From DASYHS01 sp035998295 (GTDB taxonomy: Bacteria; Pseudomonadota; Alphaproteobacteria; Azospirillales; Azospirillaceae), in assembly GCF_035998295.1 (NCBI RefSeq), contig NZ_DASYHS010000107.1, positions 1 to 15,123 of the forward strand: a stretch of DNA of 15,123 bases, written 5' to 3'. Position numbers and translations under genes: made by a program. The notes beneath the pieces are model-generated. The model was not told where the DNA came from. It did no database searches and saw only the letters and a list, made by a program, of their open reading frames with translations. Below are positions 1-7,379 of this stretch, in pieces (the stretch's first letter is position 1; each line of letters begins with the position of its first letter).

Positions 1-1493
1 CCCTCCGCCGTCGCGATCCGGGCGACGCGTTGCCATGCCGCGTCCTCCGGATCGGGTGCCGCGGTCATGGAGCCGGGCTCGGCCACCTCGATCAGGACGG
101 CCGACGTAGCGCGGCCGCCGCGGCCGTCATCGACGGCGACCGTGAAGCTGCCGGCCGGGCCGACCGGCGCGTCGGAGGGATCGTAGGACAGGCGGAGCAG
201 CGCATCGGGCGCCAGACGGTCGCCCTCCTTCACCGGCACGATGCCGTCGAGAACGTGCCCGCGGTCGGGGACGGCGATCACCTCGACCGTCAGCGGGTCG
301 CCGTCCGGGTCCGTCGGCGGCTCGACGTGGAGCGGCACGGCGGCGACGACCAGCCGACGTTCGGCCGGCACGACCGGCGGGGTGTTGCTGGGCTTGATGG
401 CGACCCGGACCGCGCCGCGGGAGATGCCGCCGCGGCCGTCCATCACCGCGAAGCCGAAGCCGTCGGCGTCGCCGACATGGCTGGCGTCGGGCCGGAACGA
501 GGTGGCGGCGAGCTGCTCGACGGTGAGGTAGTCGCCGATCAGCACCAGGCGTTCGCCGACCAGGATGCTGCCGCCCTTCGGCAGGGCCGTGACCTGGGCG
601 ACGAGCTGGTCGCCGTCGGGATCGGTCGGACGCCCGATGCGCAGCGGCGCCGGCCCGTCGCGATCGAAGACCTCGATCGCCGTCATGGCCTGGAGCGCCG
701 GCGCCCGGTTGGGCGGGAGCGGGTTGAAGTAGAACGGCTCCGCGCCGAGGGAGCCGTAGATGAACGGCTCCTGGCGGTTGTCGGTCGCCTGCTTGACGCT
801 GTCCCGGACCTCCCGGAAGAACAGGCTCAGTTCCAGTCCCGGGGTCTTCAGGTTCTGGAGCAGCGCCTGGGTGAACGGGCTGTGGTTGCCCTGGCCGTCC
901 TCGGCCACCTGGTTGGCCCGCGTCGCCATCGCGACCATGGTGTCGGAGGGGGTGTCGTCGACCCGGGCGAGGCCCGCCCCGATATCGAGGGCGCTGCCGG
1001 CCGCCTGCGAGAGCCGGTCCACGAAGGGGTTGTTGCGGCAGGCGTCCAGGATCAGGATGCCGAGCTCGCGGGCCTGGGCCAGCTCGCCGAGCGGCAGGCT
1101 CACGGGCAGCGCCTCGTAGACGAGGTCGCGTTCCCGTTCGAGATGCGCATCCGCGGGTATCAGGTAGTTGACCCCGTTCACCTGGACGCCGTGCCCGGCA
1201 TAGTAGATGACGGCGACGTCGGCCTCGGCGGCGCGGATGCCGAACTCGCGCAGCGCGGTCGCGAAAGACCGGTTCGTCAGGTCGCGGCGATGGTCCACCT
1301 CGAAACCGAGAGCCTCCAGGGCCTCGGCCATCGCCTGCGCGTCGTTCGGCGGATTGGGGAGCCCGGGGACGGTCTCGTACGCCCCTATTCCCACGATCAG
1401 GGCGATGCGCTCGCCCTCGGCCATGGCGGTCCGGACCGGCGCCATCAGCGCGAGCAGGAGAAGCAGAGCCAAGCCGAAGCGAAGCCGGTTCAT
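1..1493 (-). CDS. Exported caspase-like (peptidase C14) protein with cadherin-like repeats, 3' end missing
   Basis: This is a putative cysteine peptidase of the caspase/metacaspase clan acting outside the cytoplasm. Residues 1-25 form a signal peptide (basic MNRLRF, a leucine-rich core, then a TAMA cleavage site). The caspase fold follows at about 28-255. The catalytic pair is visible: His101 in YYAGHG and Cys152 in LDACRNNP. Two tandem cadherin-like repeats follow at about 263-366 and 369-471, each carrying a PTDPDGD calcium-type motif. The last visible residues (AAWQRVAR) resemble the start of the short tryptophan-containing repeat often found at the end of such proteins. The frame is open to base 1, so at least 497 residues are present and the C-terminus lies outside. 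The ATG is preceded by a GGGAGG ribosome site. An inverted repeat (arms 1509-1515 and 1536-1542) sits in the leader. The caspase assignment is firm; the target is unknown. Confidence 0.9.
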   Translation of the reverse strand, partial: MNRLRFGLALLLLLALMAPVRTAMAEGERIALIVGIGAYETVPGLPNPPNDAQAMAEALEALGFEVDHRRDLTNRSFATALREFGIRAAEADVAVIYYAGHGVQVNGVNYLIPADAHLERERDLVYEALPVSLPLGELAQARELGILILDACRNNPFVDRLSQAAGSALDIGAGLARVDDTPSDTMVAMATRANQVAEDGQGNHSPFTQALLQNLKTPGLELSLFFREVRDSVKQATDNRQEPFIYGSLGAEPFYFNPLPPNRAPALQAMTAIEVFDRDGPAPLRIGRPTDPDGDQLVAQVTALPKGGSILVGERLVLIGDYLTVEQLAATSFRPDASHVGDADGFGFAVMDGRGGISRGAVRVAIKPSNTPPVVPAERRLVVAAVPLHVEPPTDPDGDPLTVEVIAVPDRGHVLDGIVPVKEGDRLAPDALLRLSYDPSDAPVGPAGSFTVAVDDGRGGRATSAVLIEVAEPGSMTAAPDPEDAAWQRVARIATAE

Positions 1494-1693
1494 CTCGAGC
1501 CTCCCGAAGGACGGCAGCCACACGCGGACCGTGCCGCCGTCCGGCCCGGTAGCCCGACACGTGCCTAGGGCAGCCCGAGCGTTTCTGGAGGGGCGAGTAT
1601 CCTCCCCGTCTCCCAAGGACTACAACGTCTCATTGGGCCTAATCCCCTCCAACGGTCGAGGCCCCCGCCATTCCACCCGGTCGGGCGGATGCC

Positions 1694-1849
1694 TCACCCG
1701 CAGGCCGCCAGTTCGTCGAGGCGATCCTGGAGATCCGAGCGCTCGGTCCGGAACCGCTCGCGGTCCGCGGCCGGGCGGAGATCCAGCAAGCGCAGCGTCA
1801 GCGCCCGAATGCGGGCTTCGATGCGGGACTTCTCGCTCTTCCTCGGCAT
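1694..1849 (-). CDS. Small charged helical protein, 51 aa, unknown function
   Basis: I do not recognise a family. The start was chosen because an AGGGAGGA ribosome site lies six bases before the ATG. An upstream in-frame start that would give 73 residues has no such site and adds a non-helical extension. The protein is almost entirely Arg/Glu/Leu/Asp/Ala, begins MPRKSEKSRIEARI and ends LDELAACG. Leucines and isoleucines spaced by three or four suggest a single long amphipathic helix or helical hairpin, perhaps a coiled coil. There is no signal peptide or membrane segment. It is divergent from the flavin oxidoreductase gene, with 164 bases between the two starts. The 200 bases between its stop and the caspase start hold nothing else I can support. 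A small adaptor or nucleic-acid-binding role is possible but is a guess. Confidence 0.6.
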   Translation of the reverse strand: MPRKSEKSRIEARIRALTLRLLDLRPAADRERFRTERSDLQDRLDELAACG

Positions 1850-2013
1850 GGCGTCCTCCCTGGTTTCCGGACCAGTGTCGGACGTCGGCCGGCCGCGCGC
1901 TGTGGCCCCTTGCACAGCCGGGTGTCGAACAGCCGCAGCCGCGTGACCATCTATCGCGCAGGACTGCCGGCCGGACCGACCCGGCGGCGCCAGACCGGAC
2001 AGGAGACATAAGC

Positions 2014-3015
2014 GTGATTCCCTTCTCCGTGCTCGACCTCGCCCCGATCGCCGAGGGGAGCGACGCCACCCAGGCGTTCCGCAACGCGGTGGACCTCGCC
2101 CGCCACGCCGAACGCTGGGGCTATCGCCGCTACTGGCTGGCCGAGCACCACAACATGCCGGGCATCGCCAGCGCCGCGACCGCGGTCGTGATCGGGCACA
2201 TCGCCAGCGCCACCTCGACGATCCGGGTCGGGGCCGGGGGCGTGATGCTGCCCAACCACGCCCCGCTGGTGATCGCAGAGCAGTTCGGCACGCTGGAGGC
2301 GCTCCATCCCGGACGCATCGACCTGGGCCTGGGCCGGGCGCCCGGCACCGACATGCTGACCTCCAGGGCGCTGCGCCGCGACCTTCATTCCAACGCCGAG
2401 AACTTTCCGCAGGACGTGCTCGAGCTCCAGGCCTATTTCCAGCCGGCCGAGCCGGGGCAGAAGCTGCGCGCGGTCCCCGGCGAAGGGCTGAAGGTGCCGA
2501 TCTGGCTGCTGGGGTCGAGCCTGTTCGGCGCGCAGCTGGCGGCGGCGCTCGGGCTGCCCTTCGCCTTCGCCTCGCATTTCGCCCCCGATCACCTGATGCA
2601 GGCGCTCGAGGTCTACCGCAGCCGGTTCAAGCCGTCCGACACGCTCGAGCGTCCCCACGCCATGATCGGGGTCAACGTCTTCGCGGCCGACACGCAGGCC
2701 GAGGCGGAACGCCTGTTCACCTCGCTGCAGCAGCAGTTCCTGAACCTGCGCCGGGGCACGCCGGGCCGGCTGCCGCCGCCGGTGGACAGCATGGAGGAGC
2801 ACTGGTCGCCGCAGGAGCGCGCGATGGTCGAGCGCGCGCTCGCCTATGCGGTGGTCGGCGACCGCACGGCCGTGTGCGCGCGGCTCGACGCGATCCTGGC
2901 GCAGACCGGCGCCGACGAGGTGATGGCGACCGCGCAGATCTTCGACCATGCGGCGCGCCTGCGGTCGTTCGAGGTTCTGGCCGAGATTCTGGCCGAGAAC
3001 CGCGGACCGGGGTGA
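2014..3015 (+). CDS. LLM class flavin-dependent oxidoreductase (YhbW-type luciferase-like monooxygenase)
   Basis: This is a 333-residue cytoplasmic TIM-barrel enzyme of the bacterial luciferase-like superfamily, expected to use reduced FMN to oxidise an unknown small substrate. The opening SVLDLAPI, the block RYWLAEHHNMPGIASAA at about 39-55, the stretch VMLPNHAPLVIAEQFGTLE, the GRIDLGLGRAPGTD motif and WLLGSSLFGAQLAA closely resemble E. coli YhbW as I recall it, and the length agrees. The start is a GTG with AGGAG eight bases upstream; longer in-frame starts reach far into non-coding sequence. It stands alone, divergent from the small minus-strand ORF and convergent with the LysR gene. Its terminator is probably the hairpin at 3114-3139. 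Its physiological substrate is unknown, as for most of the family. Confidence 0.92.
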   Translation: MIPFSVLDLAPIAEGSDATQAFRNAVDLARHAERWGYRRYWLAEHHNMPGIASAATAVVIGHIASATSTIRVGAGGVMLPNHAPLVIAEQFGTLEALHPGRIDLGLGRAPGTDMLTSRALRRDLHSNAENFPQDVLELQAYFQPAEPGQKLRAVPGEGLKVPIWLLGSSLFGAQLAAALGLPFAFASHFAPDHLMQALEVYRSRFKPSDTLERPHAMIGVNVFAADTQAEAERLFTSLQQQFLNLRRGTPGRLPPPVDSMEEHWSPQERAMVERALAYAVVGDRTAVCARLDAILAQTGADEVMATAQIFDHAARLRSFEVLAEILAENRGPG

Positions 3016-3018
3016 GGG

Positions 3019-3050
3019 AAAAAGAAACGGCCCGCCTGAAAGGCGGGCCG
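3019..3050 (-). terminator. Intrinsic terminator, minus strand
   Basis: A perfect 10-bp GC stem (3028-3037 with 3041-3050) and a three-base loop is followed, reading the minus strand, directly by TTTCTTTTTCCC. On the plus strand the hairpin has no T-run after it, so it points to minus-strand transcripts. The LysR message or a separate transcript from the 3051-3286 interval would end here, right at the end of the oxidoreductase gene. Confidence 0.82.
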
Positions 3051-3286
3051 GGAACAATCGATAGAGGTACGTGTTCTTCGTTAGGGGCAGATGCCCCCCT
3101 CCGCGCTCAACTCGGCCGCCGTTCCGGCGGCCTCTTTTTGGCGCCCTAGGGCGCATCGCAGTCGACAACACTCTACAGGGGGGAGAGTCGTAGAAGGTTC
3201 GCAACTTGCTTCGGTGCGCATCTAACGCGGCAGGACGGCGGGGGTTCCGCCGGCAGGCGAATTTTTGACGAAATAGCGGCGAATTC
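3051..3286. other. Structured convergent intergenic region
   Basis: These 236 bases between the oxidoreductase and LysR genes hold no gene I can support but several inverted repeats. They are GGGGC-AGAT-GCCCC at 3084-3097, the plus-strand terminator at 3114-3139, a perfect 14-bp palindrome GCGCCCTAGGGCGC at 3141-3154, an ACTCT/AGAGT pair around 3167-3185, and a six-pair GC hairpin at 3236-3252. The density of structure could mean a small RNA or a structured LysR 3' untranslated region that ends at the minus-strand terminator near 3019. I see no convincing promoter on either strand. Confidence 0.4.
3114..3139 (+). terminator. Intrinsic terminator, plus strand
   Basis: The stem GGCCGCC/GGCGGCC around a GTTCC loop is followed by TCTTTTT. 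It is oriented to end transcription from the oxidoreductase gene, about 100 bases past its stop codon. It lies beyond the minus-strand terminator, so the two convergent transcripts would overlap in antisense. Confidence 0.75.
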
Positions 3287-4246
3287 CTATTCGGAGTAGA
3301 CGCGGCTGCTGAACGGCGTGCCGTCTATGCGCGCGTTGAGCAACCGGAGGAACTCGGTTTCCGCACGGTTCAGCGGCGTCTGGCGGTTGGAAACCAGGTA
3401 GATGTCGACGGGAGGAGCGTCCTTGTAGGGCGGCAGGCGCCACAGCAGCCCATCCGCGACGTCGCGCCGGGCGACGTGGAGGGGAAGGGGGCCGATGCCC
3501 AGCCCCGCGACGATCATGCGGCGCACCTCCTCCAGGCTCGAGGAGATGCCGACGACGTTCTCGTCGAGCTGGGCCCTGGCGCGCAGGAGCGCGACCGTGC
3601 GCAGCGCGTCGGAGGGATGGTCGGTCTGGAACGACACCGAGGTCTCGCCCCGCAGGTCGGACAGGCCGAGGTTGCGGCGGCCGAACAGGCGGTGCCGCGG
3701 CCCGCAGAAGAAGCCGAAGAACTCCCGGTAGATGACCTTGTAATCGAGCTTCGGGTCCTCCCGGCCCACCAGGCACAGGCCGAAGGAGGCGTGCTTCTCC
3801 CGCACCTTCTTCGCGACCTCGACGCTCGTGCTGACGGAGATCGTGAAGGTCGACCTGGGATGCGCCTGGTGGAACTCCGCCAGCACCTCGTCGAAGACCG
3901 GGGAGACGACGTGGCTCGCGACCGCGATCGTCACCTTGCCGGCGATCTCCTCCGTCACGTCGCGCACCAGGGTCGGGATGCGGGCGATCGTGCCGAAGAT
4001 CTCCACGCATTCCTCGTAGAGCAGCGTGCCCGCCCCCGACACCTGGAAATGGGTCGGCCCGCGCTCGATCAGCTTCCGGCCGACGCGGTCCTCCAGCCGG
4101 CGCAGGGCGTTGCTGACGCTCGGCTGCTTCAGGCCGAGCCGGTCGGCCGCGCGCGTGATGCTGCGCTCCTCCACCACCACCATGAAGGTCTTCAGGAGGT
4201 TCCAGTCCAGGTCCCAGACGAGGCGGTTCGTCGGCTGCTGTAGCAT
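3287..4246 (-). CDS. LysR-family transcriptional regulator
   Basis: This 319-residue DNA-binding regulator has the usual LysR length. The N-terminal winged helix-turn-helix spans about residues 14-72; the recognition region SITRAADRLGLKQPSVSNAL at 29-48 is typical. A linker helix leads to the periplasmic-binding-protein-like effector domain, from about residue 103 (GKVTIAVASHVVSP) to the end. A TGA in frame immediately precedes the ATG, so this is the first possible start, although I see no strong ribosome site. It is transcribed away from the ABC transporter/catabolic operon, with 167 bases between the two starts. This is the classic arrangement for a LysR protein that controls the divergent operon and itself. 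The inducer is probably the transported compound or a breakdown product, which is inferred from position only. Confidence 0.93.
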   Translation of the reverse strand: MLQQPTNRLVWDLDWNLLKTFMVVVEERSITRAADRLGLKQPSVSNALRRLEDRVGRKLIERGPTHFQVSGAGTLLYEECVEIFGTIARIPTLVRDVTEEIAGKVTIAVASHVVSPVFDEVLAEFHQAHPRSTFTISVSTSVEVAKKVREKHASFGLCLVGREDPKLDYKVIYREFFGFFCGPRHRLFGRRNLGLSDLRGETSVSFQTDHPSDALRTVALLRARAQLDENVVGISSSLEEVRRMIVAGLGIGPLPLHVARRDVADGLLWRLPPYKDAPPVDIYLVSNRQTPLNRAETEFLRLLNARIDGTPFSSRVYSE

Positions 4247-4413
4247 TCATACAATCTATCACAGGCATTTTGATTATCTATTTGAATAATGCAGGGCGAG
4301 CGGCAACGATCTTCCCGAAGGGCTGATGCCGGCGGGTCTCGGGCTTCCCGGCCCGCGAAAATGCACACGACCGCCCCCCACCGGCCGCAACGCAGAAGCA
4401 CAGGGAGACAGAC
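4247..4413. promoter_or_regulatory. Divergent control region between LysR gene and operon
   Basis: The first 45 bases (about 4247-4291) are strikingly AT-rich in an otherwise very GC-rich window. They hold an imperfect palindrome ATTAT-N8-ATAAT at 4273-4290, close to the T-N11-A style of LysR binding sites. Related motifs (AATCTATCA and TGATTATCTA) recur in inverted orientation nearby, at about 4253-4280. This is the likely site of LysR binding and of the promoters for both directions. I cannot assign clean -35/-10 boxes. A GGGAGA ribosome site for the binding-protein gene lies at 4403-4408. Confidence 0.55.
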
Positions 4414-5193
4414 ATGAGAGGGATTTTCTCGTCCGTCCTGGCGGCCGGGTTCGCCGCGATGCTGGCCATGGCGCCGCCGTCGCAGGCGGACGAGCTGGCA
4501 GACGTGAAGGAGCGGGGAGAGCTTCGGATCGCGATGAGCGGCGCCTATCCCCCGTTCAACTTCGTGAACGACCGCAACGAGGTGGTCGGGTTCGACGCGG
4601 CGATCGGCCGCGAGATCGCCCGGCGCATGGGCGTGGAGCCCGAGATCGTCACCACCGCGTGGGACGGCATCATCGCCGGCCTGCTGGCGAACAAGTACGA
4701 CACGGTCGTCGGCAGCATGACGATCACGCCGGAGCGCGAGAAGGTCGTCGACTTCGTCGGCCCCTACTACCACGCCGGGCGCGGCGTGTTCGTCCCGGAG
4801 GACAGCCCGGCCCAGAGCCTGGACGACCTGAAGGGCAAGACGCTGGGCGTCACCCTGGGCGAGACCCACGAGAAATGGGCGCGCGAGCAGGGCGGCTGGA
4901 CGCTGCGGACCTACAAGGGCCTGCCGGAGCTGCTGCTGGAGCTGAAGGCCGGCCGCGTCGACGCGCTGGTGGTCGACAACATCCCGATCCACGTCGCGGT
5001 CAAGGAGAGCGGCGAGAAGATCCGCCAGCTCGACACGCCCGACATCGAGGGCGGCAGCGTCGCGATCGGCATCGCGATCCGCAAGGGCAATCCCGAGCTG
5101 GCCGCGGCCATGCAGAAGGCGCTGGACGAGATGATGGCGGACGGCACCTACGAGAAGATCGCGATGGAGTGGGTCGGCGCCGATATCCGCTGA
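4414..5193 (+). CDS. Amino acid ABC transporter substrate-binding protein (SBP family 3)
   Basis: This 259-residue periplasmic receptor belongs to the polar amino acid uptake family. Residues 1-25 are a Sec signal peptide ending SQA, with the mature protein beginning DELADV. The family signature is clear: GELRIAMSGAYPPFNFVN at about 36-53, then GFDAAIGREIARRMG, then WDGIIAGLLANKYDTVVGSM with the following TITPEREKVVDF. The C-terminal lobe has the GKTLGVTLG and VDALVVDN elements. Extra bulky residues do not reveal the ligand; the family binds amino acids, opines and related zwitterions. It is the first gene of the operon and is followed by a strong hairpin at 5217-5246 before the permease genes. 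The role is firm, the ligand unknown. Confidence 0.94.
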   Translation: MRGIFSSVLAAGFAAMLAMAPPSQADELADVKERGELRIAMSGAYPPFNFVNDRNEVVGFDAAIGREIARRMGVEPEIVTTAWDGIIAGLLANKYDTVVGSMTITPEREKVVDFVGPYYHAGRGVFVPEDSPAQSLDDLKGKTLGVTLGETHEKWAREQGGWTLRTYKGLPELLLELKAGRVDALVVDNIPIHVAVKESGEKIRQLDTPDIEGGSVAIGIAIRKGNPELAAAMQKALDEMMADGTYEKIAMEWVGADIR

Positions 5194-5216
5194 TCCCGGG
5201 CGCCGGTCCTGACGTC

Positions 5217-5246
5217 GGCCGGGCCCCGCCGCGGCGGGGTCCGGTC
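5217..5246 (+). promoter_or_regulatory. Strong intercistronic hairpin between binding protein and permease genes
   Basis: The 73-base gap holds a stem of about 14 pairs around a perfect 16-bp palindrome (5224-5239), with two G-U pairs in the outer part. No T-run follows, so it is not a standard terminator. In other importers (malE-malF, hisJ) hairpins at this place protect the upstream message and give more binding protein than permease. The same role is inferred here. Confidence 0.6.
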
Positions 5247-5266
5247 CCATCCCCTCGGGAGGTCCC

Positions 5267-5914
5267 ATGGATTTCGGGCTGATGGCCCGGCTGTTCCCGT
5301 TCTTCGTGGAGGCAGCCTGGACGACCGTGCAGATCTCGTTCCTGGCGCTGGCGCTCGGCCTCGTGCTGGCGGCGTTCGGCGCCGCGGCGAAGCTGTCGGC
5401 GGCGCGGCTGCCGCGGGTGGTCGGGTCGGTCTATGTCAGCCTGTTCCGCGGGACGCCGGCGCTGATCCAGCTCTTCGTGCTGTATTTCGGCGGGCCGCAG
5501 GTCGGCATCAACCTGGAGCCGTTCGCGGCCGGCGTCATCGGCCTCGGCCTCAATATCGGGGCATATATGACGGAATCGATCCGCGGGGCCATCCTGGCCA
5601 TCGAGCGCGGCCAGGTCGAGGCAGCGCGCACGCTGGGCCTGGGCAGGACGCAGGCGCTGCGCAAGGTCGTCCTGCCCCAGGCGGCGCGGCTGATGATCCG
5701 GCCGCTGGGCGTCAACGCGGTCGCGCTGGTCAAGGGGTCGGCGCTGGTCTCGACGATCTCGGTCGTCGAGCTGACCTACACGGCGCAGCGCTTCATCGGC
5801 TCGACCTACCGGCCGTTCGAGATCTTCGCGGTCGCGGCGCTGCTGTACATGGTGATCGTCTACGCCGTCGCGCGCTGCGTCGATTATCTCGACGCCCGCT
5901 ACGCGATCGAGTGA
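5267..5914 (+). CDS. Amino acid ABC transporter permease, first subunit
   Basis: This 215-residue inner-membrane subunit belongs to the His/Glu/Gln/Arg/opine permease family. About five hydrophobic segments are seen, the first near residues 15-40 and the last near 185-203. The cytoplasmic EAA loop that contacts the ATPase is at 118-139 (EAARTLGLGRTQALRKVVLP). The RGTPALIQLF motif at 61-70 is also characteristic of this family. The ATG has a GGGAGG ribosome site upstream. It is followed 12 bases later by the second permease gene; the pair would form the heterodimeric channel. Confidence 0.94.
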   Translation: MDFGLMARLFPFFVEAAWTTVQISFLALALGLVLAAFGAAAKLSAARLPRVVGSVYVSLFRGTPALIQLFVLYFGGPQVGINLEPFAAGVIGLGLNIGAYMTESIRGAILAIERGQVEAARTLGLGRTQALRKVVLPQAARLMIRPLGVNAVALVKGSALVSTISVVELTYTAQRFIGSTYRPFEIFAVAALLYMVIVYAVARCVDYLDARYAIE

Positions 5915-5926
5915 ACGGGGGTCCAG

Positions 5927-6586
5927 ATGCAAGGCCTGGAGTTCGGCGTCGTCCTGGACTACCTCGACATCCTGTGGCTGGGAGTGTGGTGGACGGCGTT
6001 CCTGACCGTCACGGCCGCCACGCTGAGCTTCTTCGGCGGCATCCTGCTGGCGGTGTGCGTCCTCTACGGGCCGTGGTTCGTGCGCTACCCCGTCCGCCTG
6101 TTCGCATGGCTGTTCATGGGGACGCCGCTGCTGCTGCAGCTTTTCCTGATCTATTTCGGCCTGGTCCAGGTCGGCATCGACATCCCGGCGCTGGCCGCCG
6201 GGGTCGTCGGCCTCGGCCTCCACTTCGCGGTCTACAACGCGGACGTCGTGCGCGCGGGGATCGTCGCGGTCGATCCGGGGCAGATCGAAGGGGCGCGCAG
6301 CCTCGGCCTCGGCCGGCTGCGGACGTACCGCTACGTCGTCATCCCCCAGGCGGTGCGCAACACGATCCCGCCGATCGGCAACAACACGATCGCGCTGCTC
6401 AAGGACTCGGCGCTGGTCTCCGTGCTCGGGGTCGCGGAGCTCGTCCACGCCTCGCAGCTCGCGATCAGCGAGACGTTCCGGCCGTTCGAGTTCTACATCA
6501 CGGCCGCCGCCCTCTACTACGCCATGAACATCGTCCTGGAATGGGGCCTGGGCCTCGTCGAGAGAAGGATCGAGGCCGCGCGATGA
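5927..6586 (+). CDS. Amino acid ABC transporter permease, second subunit
   Basis: This 219-residue membrane protein is the partner of the preceding permease. It has about five hydrophobic segments, a MGTPLLLQLFLIYFG element at about 64-78 and the EAA loop at 121-142 (EGARSLGLGRLRTYRYVVIP). The alanine pair of the EAA motif is Gly-Ala here, a common variation. A purine-rich GGGGGT precedes the ATG. Its stop overlaps the ATPase start in an ATGA, so the two are probably translationally coupled. Expected to form the heterodimeric channel with the upstream subunit. Confidence 0.94.
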   Translation: MQGLEFGVVLDYLDILWLGVWWTAFLTVTAATLSFFGGILLAVCVLYGPWFVRYPVRLFAWLFMGTPLLLQLFLIYFGLVQVGIDIPALAAGVVGLGLHFAVYNADVVRAGIVAVDPGQIEGARSLGLGRLRTYRYVVIPQAVRNTIPPIGNNTIALLKDSALVSVLGVAELVHASQLAISETFRPFEFYITAAALYYAMNIVLEWGLGLVERRIEAAR

Positions 6587-7353
6587 GCGAAACCACCATG
6601 CGTCCGATGGTCGAGGTCAGCAACGCCTGCAAGGCGTTCGGCGCGGTCGAGGTCCTGAAGGGGATCGACCTCTCGGTCGAGCGGGGCCAGATCGTCGCCA
6701 TCATCGGGCCGAGCGGATCGGGCAAGAGCACCCTGCTGCGCTCGATCAACCACCTGGAGACGCTGGACCGGGGCGAGGTGCGGCTCGACGGGGTGCTGGT
6801 CAACGCGCCGCTGAAGGGCCGCGCGTTCGAAAGGCACATCAACGCGGTGCGCCAGCAGATGGGCATGGTGTTCCAGCACTTCAATCTGTTCCCCCACCTC
6901 ACGGTGCTGGAGAACGTCACCATGGCGCCGACGCTGCTCAAGGGCCTGGGGCGAGGCGAGGCGAGGGAGCTGGCGGCGTCGCTGCTGGACAAGGTCGGCC
7001 TCGCCGACCGGGTCGACTACTACCCCTCCAAGCTCTCGGGGGGGCAGAAGCAGCGGGTCGCCATCGCCCGCGCGCTCGCGATGCAGCCGAAGGTGATGCT
7101 GTTCGACGAGGCGACCTCGGCGCTCGACCCCGAGCTGGTGGACGAGGTCAACCTGGTCATGAAGCAGCTCGCCGAGGAGCACATGACGATGCTGATCGTG
7201 ACCCACGAGATGCGCTTCGCCGGCGAGGTCGCGGACCGGGTGCTGTTCATGGACGCCGGCGTGGTGGTCGAGGAGGGAGCCCCCGGCGACATCTTCCGCG
7301 AGCCCAAGCAGGAGCGCACGCGCACCTTCCTGCGCAAGTACCTGGCCGCGTGA
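6583..7353 (+). CDS. Amino acid ABC transporter ATP-binding protein
   Basis: This 256-residue cytoplasmic ATPase drives the importer. All motifs are intact: Walker A GPSGSGKST at 42-50, Q-loop VFQHFNLFPH near 97-105, signature LSGGQKQR at 151-158, Walker B VMLFDEATSALD at 171-182 and the switch His208 in VTHEM. It matches the GlnQ/ArtP/HisP group in length and sequence style. The start overlaps the preceding stop (ATGA), and its own stop overlaps a GTG that could start the next gene, so expression is tightly coupled through the operon. A second ATG five codons in is possible but less well placed. Confidence 0.95.
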   Translation: MSETTMRPMVEVSNACKAFGAVEVLKGIDLSVERGQIVAIIGPSGSGKSTLLRSINHLETLDRGEVRLDGVLVNAPLKGRAFERHINAVRQQMGMVFQHFNLFPHLTVLENVTMAPTLLKGLGRGEARELAASLLDKVGLADRVDYYPSKLSGGQKQRVAIARALAMQPKVMLFDEATSALDPELVDEVNLVMKQLAEEHMTMLIVTHEMRFAGEVADRVLFMDAGVVVEEGAPGDIFREPKQERTRTFLRKYLAA

Positions 7354-7379
7354 GCCCGGCGGCGACCGTGAGACCTCCC

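Noticed and set aside
30..1568. 512-codon plus-strand frame over the caspase gene
   Set aside because: The minus-strand frame carries signal peptide, catalytic His and Cys motifs and repeats; the plus frame is low-complexity Arg/Gly/Asp sequence.
3028..3050. Hairpin right after the oxidoreductase stop as that gene's terminator
   Set aside because: No T-run follows it on the plus strand; the T-run is on the other side, so it terminates minus-strand transcripts.
3081..3221. 46-codon minus-strand ORF with five cysteines
   Set aside because: No ribosome site, codon use in its first half does not fit the genome, and it runs through the terminator and palindrome sequences; more likely structured non-coding DNA.
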